54,661 bases of DNA from JAGNLA01 sp964472265 (GTDB lineage Bacteria; Caldisericota; Caldisericia; JAAYUI01). The notes beneath the pieces are model-generated. The model ran no database searches, was not told where the DNA came from, and worked only from the letters and a program-made list of their open reading frames with translations. The position numbers and the translations under genes were made by a program. The DNA lies in assembly GCA_964472265.1 (NCBI GenBank), contig CAYYJO010000005.1:1-54661 (forward strand). Direction: 5' to 3'. Positions 30,268 to 37,738 of this stretch are shown piece by piece (position 1 is the first letter of the stretch; each line of letters opens with the position of its first letter).

Positions 30268-31305
30268 ATGAAATTCCCCAACATTCCGCAACTGGACTTG
30301 AAAACGCTGGATCAGGCTTCGAAAAGGCTTGATTCGCTAACAAAACCAATCGGCAGTCTCGGAAGGCTGGAGGAGTTGGCAAAAATTTTGTGTGCAATGA
30401 CCGGCAGATTTCCGCTGCGTCTCCCAAACAAGCTCGTGCTGGTGATGGCTTCCGACCACGGCGTGACAGAAGAAGGTGTCAGCGCTTACCCATCTGAAGT
30501 GACAGCACAAATGGTTTCAAATTTTCTTGGTGGCGGTGCAGCCATCAACGTTTTGGCCAGGCTTGCAGGTGCAAGTGTGCACGTTGTTGACATTGGCGTG
30601 AAGTCAAATCTTGAACCTCATGAGAATCTCACCATTGCAAAGATTGCCCCTGGAACGAACAACATCGCAAGACAACCAGCCATGACCAGACAGCAGGCAG
30701 AAGAAGCGATCCAGACAGGAATAGACATAGCCAACAAATTCATAGACAGGGGAATTGACGTAATCGCAACCGGCGAGATGGGAATCGGAAACACGACCCC
30801 GTCATCGGCCATAACAGCAGTTATGTGCAACGAAAGCATTGAAAAGGTGACAGGTCGTGGAACCGGACTCGACGACAAGGGAATGCGCCACAAACAGGAC
30901 ATCATCAGGCAAGCCATCGAAACCAGCAGGCCGAATCCAGACGACCCCATCGACGTACTCTCGAAAATCGGAGGATTTGAGATTGCAGGCCTTGCTGGAG
31001 TTATCATCGGCTGCGCCTCAAAAAGAACCCCTGTTGTTATCGATGGTTTCATCTCGGGGACAGCAGCGCTTGTTGCTCATTCCATCAATCCCTTGACCAA
31101 AAACTACATGGTGGCATCACATTGCTCAGTCGAATCAGGCCACAGGGTAATCCTCGGCCATCTGGGCCTCAAACCCCTTTTTGACCTTGACCTCAGGCTT
31201 GGTGAGGGAACCGGTTCAGCACTGGCTTTCAGCCTCATCGATGCCAGTCTGGCGGTTATCAGTGAGATGGCAACTTTTGAAAGCGCCAACGTGAGCAAAT
31301 CATGA
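30268..31305 (+). CDS. cobT: Nicotinate-nucleotide--dimethylbenzimidazole phosphoribosyltransferase CobT
   Basis: 345 residues from ATG 30268. Motifs: 'LTKPIGSLGRLE' near the N-terminus, 'VMASDHGV', 'GEMGIGNTTPSSAI', and 'LRLGEGTGSALAF', which carries the catalytic glutamate (about 313). It activates the lower-ligand base as alpha-ribazole phosphate for cobamide assembly. The frame is open further upstream (to 30220, inside the thiT terminator), but the family start and a TAAAAT 8 nt before ATG 30268, with no ribosome-binding site, point to a leaderless start. It overlaps cobS by ATGA. Confidence 0.94.
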   Translation: MKFPNIPQLDLKTLDQASKRLDSLTKPIGSLGRLEELAKILCAMTGRFPLRLPNKLVLVMASDHGVTEEGVSAYPSEVTAQMVSNFLGGGAAINVLARLAGASVHVVDIGVKSNLEPHENLTIAKIAPGTNNIARQPAMTRQQAEEAIQTGIDIANKFIDRGIDVIATGEMGIGNTTPSSAITAVMCNESIEKVTGRGTGLDDKGMRHKQDIIRQAIETSRPNPDDPIDVLSKIGGFEIAGLAGVIIGCASKRTPVVIDGFISGTAALVAHSINPLTKNYMVASHCSVESGHRVILGHLGLKPLFDLDLRLGEGTGSALAFSLIDASLAVISEMATFESANVSKS

Positions 31306-32042
31306 AAAGCCTTATTGCCGCACTGTCTTTCCTGACACCAATCCCTTTTACGGCTCAACTGACGACAAGGGAGTTTTCAAAAATCCAGCTCTGGTTCTCG
31401 CTCATCGGCTTCCTTCAGGGATCAGCGCTGATGTTTGCCTGCTTTGGACTCTCGTTTGTGGTTGGCAGGCCGGTTGTTTCAGTTTTGGCCGTGTGTCTTT
31501 GGGTATTTCTCACAAATGCCACCCATCTGGACGGCGTTGCCGACTGTTTCGACGGTTTACCAAACCCATCCAATCCCAAAAGACGCCTTGAAATCATGAG
31601 CGATCCAAGGACTGGCGCCTTTGGTGTTGTCGGGATCGTGCTGATTCTGATGCTAAAGGCAGTTCTGGTTACTTCGTCAAAAAATGTCGGCTGGATGGCC
31701 TTTGTCCCAATTCTGGCTGCAACAACTTTTGCCAGAGGCTCAGTTCTGATGCTAACTTTTTTCAGGTCAGCCAAAGAATCCGGCCTGGGGCACAGCCTTT
31801 GTTCAGGCAAGAACATCTGGTTTTTACTGATAAATATGATCATTCCAATGACACTGGCAGTTTTCCTGAGACTCCCGGGATTGATTGCGTTGGTGACAAG
31901 TTTTGTCGCAACACTCATCGTTGGGCTTCTGGCAAAGTCTAGAATAAATGGCGTAACAGGCGATGTCTTCGGGCTTGCAATCGAGGTTTCTGAAGTCTCG
32001 GTTTTGCTTTCGTTCGCTGTCATAGAAGGGATTTTCCTGTGA
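31302..32042 (+). CDS. cobS: Adenosylcobinamide-GDP ribazoletransferase (cobalamin synthase) CobS
   Basis: 246 residues, about six membrane helices, with the family's cytoplasmic motif 'THLDGVADCFDGLPNP' followed by 'RRLEIMSDPRTGAFGVVGIV', matching HLDGLaDt.DG...r..r.leIMkDs.iGafGv. It joins alpha-ribazole (phosphate) to adenosylcobinamide-GDP in the membrane. Start ATGA overlaps the cobT stop; its own stop overlaps the cobU GTG. Confidence 0.93.
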   Translation: MKSLIAALSFLTPIPFTAQLTTREFSKIQLWFSLIGFLQGSALMFACFGLSFVVGRPVVSVLAVCLWVFLTNATHLDGVADCFDGLPNPSNPKRRLEIMSDPRTGAFGVVGIVLILMLKAVLVTSSKNVGWMAFVPILAATTFARGSVLMLTFFRSAKESGLGHSLCSGKNIWFLLINMIIPMTLAVFLRLPGLIALVTSFVATLIVGLLAKSRINGVTGDVFGLAIEVSEVSVLLSFAVIEGIFL

Positions 32043-32584
32043 AAAAACTGATTCTGGTTCTGGGCGGCGCAAGGTCTGGCAAAAGCACTTACGCTCTGGA
32101 CTATGCCAAAAAGAATGGCAAAAACGTCGTTTTTGTGGCAACCGGTATCGCCAGTGACGAATCGATGGCAAAAAGAATTGAAAGACACAAGTCCGAACGA
32201 CCGTCAAACTGGACAACGATCGAAGCCTCCAGAAACATCGCTAAATCCCTGAAAGAAGTAAAGACTGATCCAGACATCGTAATAATTGATTGCCTAACGA
32301 CACTCTCTGGAAATCTGATCATCAATATCTCCGAACCGGTCGATGAAACATCGGCATTTTCGGCGATAAAACCGGAGATTGTTGGCATCGTTGAAGCATG
32401 GAAATCGATGAACGCAACGTTTCTCGTAATCAGCAACGAGGTTGGGCTTGGAGTCGTCCCGACAACAAGTCTCGGCTGCACCTACAGGGATGCTTTGGGA
32501 AGGGCAAACCAGTCGCTGGCAAGCTATGCAACTGACGTGGTTCTGATGGTTGCAGGCATTCTGTTGATCGTCAAATCAAGTTAA
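32039..32584 (+). CDS. cobU: Adenosylcobinamide kinase / adenosylcobinamide-phosphate guanylyltransferase CobU
   Basis: 181 residues. Walker A 'GGARSGKS' (8-15), 'RIERHKSERPSNWTTIE' with the conserved His that carries the GMP, 'IDCLTTLSGNLI', and 'VISNEVGLGVVP' are all in place. It phosphorylates adenosylcobinamide and transfers GMP to it. The start is GTG 32039, overlapping the cobS stop by 4 nt. With cobT and cobS it completes nucleotide-loop assembly, sufficient for cobinamide salvage; no corrin-ring genes are present in the window. Confidence 0.94.
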   Translation: MKKLILVLGGARSGKSTYALDYAKKNGKNVVFVATGIASDESMAKRIERHKSERPSNWTTIEASRNIAKSLKEVKTDPDIVIIDCLTTLSGNLIINISEPVDETSAFSAIKPEIVGIVEAWKSMNATFLVISNEVGLGVVPTTSLGCTYRDALGRANQSLASYATDVVLMVAGILLIVKSS

Positions 32585-32599
32585 TGGCCCAGCCAACAA

Positions 32600-33589
32600 T
32601 CAGCGCTTTTCAACTCTGTAACCGGTCTGGCCGGTTGTGCCGTTGGTCAAAATCACGCCTGGTGCAATGATTGTCTGGTGTGTTCCATCTGAGGAATCAA
32701 TTTTTTCAAGCACTTTGAAATTCTTGTCCATCGTTATCAATTTGGCCTGGGCGATTGCTGCGAATCCGTCGTCGGTTTTATCAAGAGAAATAATGCCGGG
32801 CATATCAACTGTTTTTGTGACTTTGCCGTTTTTGTCAACGACAAGAATTGATTTGTCAGTCGGAATCACAAGCTCAGAGCCATTAAGGATCGGTTTCGAT
32901 GAAGGCAGGCAGATCAGCTGCCAGTTGAATTTACCATCACCGGCCTGAAAACAGACGATCCCTTTTGTGCTGTGAACGTAAATCCTGTCACTGATTTTCC
33001 AAAGGTTCTGGACTGTGTCGTACAGTTTTGCGTACCAGAGGATTTTGCCAAAACGATCGCTTGCCCTGACAACATTTGATTCGTTGACGTAGAAAAGGGC
33101 AAGGTCTTGGGAGGCATCTATGATTGGAAGTGACGGTTCAACCTTGAATTCACTTATATTTCCGTAGATCGTGTTGCTTTGAACCTGCCAGAACCTTGGG
33201 CCAACAACCACAGGAATGGAGCTTATCCTTGGGTTTTCATACTGCTTGATTTCATTGCCGTTTCTGTCCAATGAAACCACGAGACTTCCGGCTGTGCCTT
33301 CAAAAGTGGCCATGTAGCCGTCGTTGAACGGCTGACAATTTATGCAGTTCCAAAGTTTGGTTTTTGGTGATTCATACTTCCAGGCAACATTGCCGGAATA
33401 GATGTTGATTGCAATAACATCTCTCTCAGATGGAACCAGCAGAAGATCATTGGAAAGTGTCGCCTTGTACCCGCAAGCAAAGCCATTTTGCCAGCTTTTT
33501 TCAAGCTTCCCTACAACTGTCGCCTGTTTGGGCTGACCACAGGAAACAAGAAGAACCAGAGCGCTAACGACGCCAAATATCTTCCTCAT
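32600..33589 (-). CDS. Lipoprotein with a PQQ-like beta-propeller
   Basis: 329 residues from ATG 33589: signal MRKIFGVVSALVLLVSC (lipobox LVSC, Cys17). Propeller strands recur: 'VIAINIYSGNVAWKYES', 'VVSLDRNGNEIKQYEN', 'VRASDRFGKILWYAKLY', 'IVCFQAGDGKFNWQLI'. It is anchored outside the cytoplasmic membrane; the ligand is unknown. Two earlier ATGs in frame exist, but the signal peptide fits 33589 best. It overlaps the rhomboid gene by 26 nt and is the third gene of the lgt operon. Confidence 0.8.
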   Translation of the reverse strand: MRKIFGVVSALVLLVSCGQPKQATVVGKLEKSWQNGFACGYKATLSNDLLLVPSERDVIAINIYSGNVAWKYESPKTKLWNCINCQPFNDGYMATFEGTAGSLVVSLDRNGNEIKQYENPRISSIPVVVGPRFWQVQSNTIYGNISEFKVEPSLPIIDASQDLALFYVNESNVVRASDRFGKILWYAKLYDTVQNLWKISDRIYVHSTKGIVCFQAGDGKFNWQLICLPSSKPILNGSELVIPTDKSILVVDKNGKVTKTVDMPGIISLDKTDDGFAAIAQAKLITMDKNFKVLEKIDSSDGTHQTIIAPGVILTNGTTGQTGYRVEKR

Positions 33590-34358
33590 CAGCCCTTCCA
33601 TCGTTTCTTCCAAACGGCTGGTGCTTCAGATACCTACTGTTTCTCCAGTCCTCAAGGCTTGGGGGGTGCCGCACGATGAGTTTGTAGGCCAGACCGACGA
33701 TAATGCCAAACAGGAATCCTCCAATGTGTGCCCACCAGGCGATTCCGCCACCGCCTCCGATAATGCCGAAAACCTGCATGGCAAACCAGATGCCCATGAA
33801 CACAACAGCAGGCATGGCAATCGGAATCCACAGGGCAAGCACATAAACCTGCGATTTTGGGTAAAGGATCATGTAAGCGCCCATCACGGCAGAGATTGCG
33901 CCAGAAGCTCCGATGGTTGGCATCAGCAAACCGTCGCCCTTGAGCGAGAAAATGACGTGTGCAAGCGTTGCGACAACACCGCCAGCAATGTAAAACAGTA
34001 CAAAACCAACTTTCCCGAAGGCGTGTTCGATGTTGTCGCCAAAAACAAGCAGCGACCACATGTTGAACAGGATGTGCCAGAAATCTCCGTGAAGGAATAG
34101 TGAAGTAATGAGCGTTACGAAGCCAGGAATCGATGTCGGTGGCAATTCAGTCGAGGGGATTCCAGCAATTCTTGCCGGTATCGCACCAAAGCTGTAGGTG
34201 AAAAGCACGCCCTGCGAAACATTAGGATACTGTGATGGAATGAGGTTCAGAAGCATTTGCAACAGAAAAACCAAAACGCAAAGGCCAACAATGCTCCACA
34301 AAACCCAGGGTTTGGTTTTAATCGGATCCTGCTGAACCCTGTCGCCAAGGATGTACAT
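33564..34358 (-). CDS. Rhomboid-family intramembrane serine protease
   Basis: 264 residues, about six or seven membrane helices. The catalytic dyad is visible: serine in 'IGASGAISAVMGAY' (GASG, Ser152) and histidine in 'WWAHIGGFLFG' (His211). The oxyanion-helper motif 'FLHGDFWHILFNMWSLLVFG' is also typical. Rhomboids cleave transmembrane substrates within the membrane. The start overlaps the lgt stop (TAATG). Its pairing with lgt and a lipoprotein suggests a shared role in envelope protein processing, which is inference. Confidence 0.92.
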   Translation of the reverse strand: MYILGDRVQQDPIKTKPWVLWSIVGLCVLVFLLQMLLNLIPSQYPNVSQGVLFTYSFGAIPARIAGIPSTELPPTSIPGFVTLITSLFLHGDFWHILFNMWSLLVFGDNIEHAFGKVGFVLFYIAGGVVATLAHVIFSLKGDGLLMPTIGASGAISAVMGAYMILYPKSQVYVLALWIPIAMPAVVFMGIWFAMQVFGIIGGGGGIAWWAHIGGFLFGIIVGLAYKLIVRHPPSLEDWRNSRYLKHQPFGRNDGRADEEDIWRR

Positions 34359-35242
34359 TAATTCGAACCTTCTTCTTTGTGCTCCGGTTCTTCGACAGGT
34401 TGAGGTTCAACCTTTGGCTCCTGCTTGTCTGGTGCAATCTTTTTGTCGATGTTTTCGATTTTTGCAACCATTTCTGCGTCAACCATTGACGGAGTCTCGG
34501 ATTTCTTGATGAAAAGGATGTGGAACAGTATGGCAACGATGATCAAACCGATGAAGGTAAGCTGCGAGGCGTTGAATGGGGTGCCAAAAAGCGCGTTGTG
34601 GCCTTCGTCGGCTCTGAGGAATTCAGTGCCGATATGCGTTGCGCTGTAGAGGTAGACAAACCAGACGAAGAGTTCGCCGACTTTGAGCTTGATTTTTTTA
34701 CCAATGAGCCAGAGGGCGACAAAGATAAGAACTGCCACAAAAGCGTTGAGGAGCTGTGTCGGGAAAACCGGAGTTGCAAACCCGGTTCCCTTTTCGATGA
34801 TTCCCCAGCTGCATTCTGGCCCATAGCAGCAACCGCCCATGAAACAGCCGAGTCTGCCAAAGAAGTAGCCAATTGCCAGTGCCGGCGCTGCAAGGTCTGC
34901 CAGTCTCCAAAAGTTGAGCTTTTTGATCTTGGCAAAGATGATGATGGCCGGGATGTTGAAAATGATGATGCCAAGGAACGCCATGCCCTGCATCTGAAGC
35001 TGGAAAATCTGGCCTGGATTTGCGATGTAGTTTTCAAGATGGGTCAGGATGTACAGAATCCTCGCCCCGAAAATTCCAACGATTATCACGACAAACGCAA
35101 GGTCTGTCAGCTGGTCGTGGGTGACGCCGTAATGCTTTGCCCTAAACCATGAATACGCTATCGCAGCCAGGATTCCAACCGTGATGAGCACACCATACCA
35201 GTAGATCTGGAGTCCGAAAATTTTAAAAGCCTCTGGAAACAT
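34358..35242 (-). CDS. lgt: Prolipoprotein diacylglyceryl transferase
   Basis: 294 residues from ATG 35242 (AAGGAGGCAAA). Seven membrane helices and the Lgt motifs 'IYWYGVLITVGIL' at the N-terminus, 'GYFFGRLGCFMGGCCYG' (about residues 127-143), 'FPTQLLNA' and 'RADEGH'. A hydrophilic Pro/Glu/Lys-rich tail of about 45 residues (ending EEPEHKEEGSN) is longer than usual. It transfers a diacylglyceryl group to the lipobox cysteine, so it matures the many lipoproteins encoded around it. Its promoter overlaps that of the divergent lipoprotein gene at 35305. Confidence 0.94.
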   Translation of the reverse strand: MFPEAFKIFGLQIYWYGVLITVGILAAIAYSWFRAKHYGVTHDQLTDLAFVVIIVGIFGARILYILTHLENYIANPGQIFQLQMQGMAFLGIIIFNIPAIIIFAKIKKLNFWRLADLAAPALAIGYFFGRLGCFMGGCCYGPECSWGIIEKGTGFATPVFPTQLLNAFVAVLIFVALWLIGKKIKLKVGELFVWFVYLYSATHIGTEFLRADEGHNALFGTPFNASQLTFIGLIIVAILFHILFIKKSETPSMVDAEMVAKIENIDKKIAPDKQEPKVEPQPVEEPEHKEEGSN

Positions 35243-35262
35243 TTTGCCTCCTTGACCCCTCA

Positions 35263-35298
35263 AGGATAATTGAACCAGTCGCAGTTTTCAAGTATACT
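35263..35298. promoter_or_regulatory. Overlapping divergent promoters of lgt and the lipoprotein at 35305
   Basis: Plus strand: TTGAAC (35270-35275), 17 nt, TATACT (35293-35298), only 6 nt before ATG 35305 (leaderless). Minus strand: TTGAAA (35291-35286), 17 nt, TATCCT (35268-35263), with a short leader carrying AAGGAGG before lgt. The two promoters occupy the same 36 bp, so RNA polymerase can probably bind only one at a time. Confidence 0.6.
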
Positions 35299-35304
35299 TA
35301 AACC

Positions 35305-36216
35305 ATGAAAAAACTTTGCCTTGCCGTCATTATTGCAGTTTTAACAAGCGTTTCCTGTGGTTCCTCACACGTTTACATGGAAGGGCCAAAGGAATTTAAG
35401 GGTGTGGCCGGAGAAATGAAAGCAATTCCAGACTCAGTGCCATTGAGAGACCTTGCTGACGGACTGCAAAAATACATGCTGGAATTCAATTTCAAATCAG
35501 GTGCAAGCGGACAGGTGAACCCCCTCAGCGACGAGGAAACGCAGTACATGCTCGACAGGAAGTACGAAGCCGGAACTCCTCAGATCAACCCTCAAGCCAT
35601 CATCCCAGGCAAGGCTGAAATCGTCTATTCAAACGGATCAATTGGCAACTATGACAGGATCACGGGGCGATTCTCAAGTTTTGAACTTTCTCCAGATTTA
35701 ATTCCTCCAGCCGATCTCTCTGTGTCAAACAACAGGAACCTGACAAAAGACATAGTAGAGAGAATCGCAAGGCTGTGGTTCGGACAGATCGACATCGACA
35801 TCAAAAATTACAGGGCAAATCCATTTGAGATCATGGAACCAACAACAATTGTTTTTCAGGAAGAGCTGAAAGACCCGGACACAAAGTCTCCAAACTATGT
35901 CAAGGCCATCATCAACCACTGGGGGATGATCGTCAGGTACGACATAAACATTGGACCAACCCCGACAATCGGAACCAAACCAACGCTTGATGCAAATGAA
36001 ATCATGAAGAAGGCCAAATTGTTCCTGGCTGTTGCCGAGGATTCCAAACTCGACGTCACTCCAGTGAGCGTAATAAAAAGGGTTTATTCGGAAGAAAAGG
36101 GTGAGTTGGTCTACAAAGATGTTCTTGCCTGGTTTATCGACGCCTCAGCCTACAAAATTTCAACCAGAAACCCAATCCTCACGCTTGACGCTCATACCGG
36201 CCTGCCGGTGGAGTGA
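35305..36216 (+). CDS. Lipoprotein of unknown function
   Basis: 303 residues with lipobox SVSC (Cys19) after MKKLCLAVIIAVLTSVSC. The mature part has no repeats I recognise; it includes 'AEIVYSNGSIGNYDRITGRFSSFELS' and, near the end, 'GELVYKDVLAWFIDASAYKISTRNPILTLDAHTGLPVE', which resembles the PepSY/YkyA-like 'v..w.v.vda.tG.v' ending. It is transcribed from a leaderless promoter, divergent from lgt. It ends close to the convergent propeller gene, without a clear terminator. Confidence 0.78.
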   Translation: MKKLCLAVIIAVLTSVSCGSSHVYMEGPKEFKGVAGEMKAIPDSVPLRDLADGLQKYMLEFNFKSGASGQVNPLSDEETQYMLDRKYEAGTPQINPQAIIPGKAEIVYSNGSIGNYDRITGRFSSFELSPDLIPPADLSVSNNRNLTKDIVERIARLWFGQIDIDIKNYRANPFEIMEPTTIVFQEELKDPDTKSPNYVKAIINHWGMIVRYDINIGPTPTIGTKPTLDANEIMKKAKLFLAVAEDSKLDVTPVSVIKRVYSEEKGELVYKDVLAWFIDASAYKISTRNPILTLDAHTGLPVE

Positions 36217-36239
36217 GCCAGGGTCATTGTTTGCCAAGG

Positions 36240-37670
36240 TCATTCCTGGCAATCAACAATGTGAATCTCCATCGTCTGAACAAGGTCATTTGACCGGCAG
36301 GTGACGGTGGCATCGCAAGACTGGTGCGACCAGACTGTGCCGTCAGAGCGAACAATGGCAAAATCGGGCTTAATTGACCAGTCAACTGGTGCATTCCCTA
36401 TCCAGTTTCCATCTGCGTCAAAAACTCTTGCTTTTATTTCAACATACTCACTTGTACAAATAGTATCGGAAGGTGCTGAAAGCTCTATCCTGACTGAATT
36501 GTTGGTCTTATGGTCGCTAAAACAATTTAAATAGTTACTACCACATCTCGCAAATACAAAACCATCTGAGATTATGGGGACTAACTGATAACCAACTTTA
36601 TGACCGTAACAAAACAGGATCTTCCCTGTATTGGCATCAAAACAAGCTAGCATTGCATTTAAACCATCGACAAACATCCGACCGTTGCAAAATGAAGCAC
36701 ATACCGAACGAGGATTGTCTATATCATTTTCCCATTTTGTCAAACCAGTCTTTATGTCAACAGATCTGGTCGAAACATAGACTTTGCCATTGTAAACGGT
36801 TGGTGAAGACCAATCCTGTCCTGAAAATGATCTTTTGTTTTGCCACAAAATCTCTCCGGTATCTCGATTTAAACAGTTAATCGTACTTTCTATGGTGTTT
36901 ATTATTATCTTGTCTTCATAAATGCAAGGATTTGAAAATGGTTGCTCTCGTAGTTTCACACTCCAGATTTCCTTGCCGTTTTTGGCATCCAGGCAAAACA
37001 ACCTGGAGATGCCATCTGATACAAAGATCCTGCCATTCGATATTGCCAATCCTGCCTGATTGCTGGATTGAATCTTTTTTGACCATAAAGGCGTTCCAGT
37101 GTTACAATCAAGACAATACAACAAAGGTCCTTTCCAAATATTGTCAGAAATCATGAACATTATTTTGCCCTCATAAAAAATCATGTCCGAGTTAAACCAA
37201 GTACTGTGTAGAAATCTCCAAATCCTGTCCCCGTTGTTTGCATTCAGACAGATAACCGATCCATTATCTGAAGCGATATACAGCTTCTCGTCAACTATAA
37301 TCGGTGGTCTTTCATCGACATACCCTCCATCGTCATCAATGTCTCTTTTCCAGATGGTGTTTCCAGTTTTCAAATCCAGACAATAGACATCGTACATGTA
37401 GGAACAAACATACAATTTCCCATCTGATGCAACTGGTGGTTGTGCCGAGGCGTAAAAAGTTTTACTCACCCACACTCGCTCCAGTGAAACACGCTCAGGC
37501 CCGCATTCATCATCTGCAACCCTTATATTTTCAGTAGTCTTTCCCGCCATCGTCCAATCACATGACGGCAAAGCCATTTTTGAATCAGACGCTGAAATCA
37601 AAAACGGTGCCTGCAATTGAGAAATCATGAGGATAAAAACGGTTACCACCGCCAGCCTTATTTTCCTCAT
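36240..37670 (-). CDS. Secreted PQQ-type beta-propeller protein with one C-terminal Ig-like domain (short paralogue)
   Basis: 476 residues from ATG 37670 (GGAGGACTGG-ATG; an ATG at 37682 has no ribosome-binding site). Signal peptide about 1-27. Blades recur as 'VYCLDLKTGNTIWKRDI', 'VICLNANNGDRIWRF', 'LYCLDCNTGTPLWSKKI', 'LFCLDAKNGKEIWSVKL', 'INCLNRDTGEILWQNK'. A Big_2-like domain ('IELSAPSDTICTSEYVEIKARVFDADGNWIG') ends the protein. The Ig and stalk domains of its two upstream paralogues are missing, so it looks like a C-terminally shortened copy. Base composition of the propeller part is visibly AT-richer than most of the window. Confidence 0.82.
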   Translation of the reverse strand: MRKIRLAVVTVFILMISQLQAPFLISASDSKMALPSCDWTMAGKTTENIRVADDECGPERVSLERVWVSKTFYASAQPPVASDGKLYVCSYMYDVYCLDLKTGNTIWKRDIDDDGGYVDERPPIIVDEKLYIASDNGSVICLNANNGDRIWRFLHSTWFNSDMIFYEGKIMFMISDNIWKGPLLYCLDCNTGTPLWSKKIQSSNQAGLAISNGRIFVSDGISRLFCLDAKNGKEIWSVKLREQPFSNPCIYEDKIIINTIESTINCLNRDTGEILWQNKRSFSGQDWSSPTVYNGKVYVSTRSVDIKTGLTKWENDIDNPRSVCASFCNGRMFVDGLNAMLACFDANTGKILFCYGHKVGYQLVPIISDGFVFARCGSNYLNCFSDHKTNNSVRIELSAPSDTICTSEYVEIKARVFDADGNWIGNAPVDWSIKPDFAIVRSDGTVWSHQSCDATVTCRSNDLVQTMEIHIVDCQE

Positions 37671-37738
37671 CCAGTCCTCCATGACTGGATGGTAGCCAAT
37701 TCCTGTTAAATTGCAAATCTGGATTGATTCAGCAATGA

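Noticed and set aside
31415..32188. Long minus-strand reading frame of 257 codons antisense to cobS/cobU
   Set aside because: It mirrors the conserved cobS reading frame, has no family motif and no ribosome-binding site; it is a codon-bias shadow.
34520..35152. Plus-strand frame of 210 codons antisense to lgt
   Set aside because: Charged, low-complexity translation opposite a clearly conserved lgt; no ribosome-binding site or family match.
36231..36252. Inverted repeat TTGCCA-N10-TGGCAA between the convergent genes ending at 36216 and 36240
   Set aside because: The stem is short, overlaps a stop codon and lacks a T-run on either strand, so it is weak evidence for a terminator.
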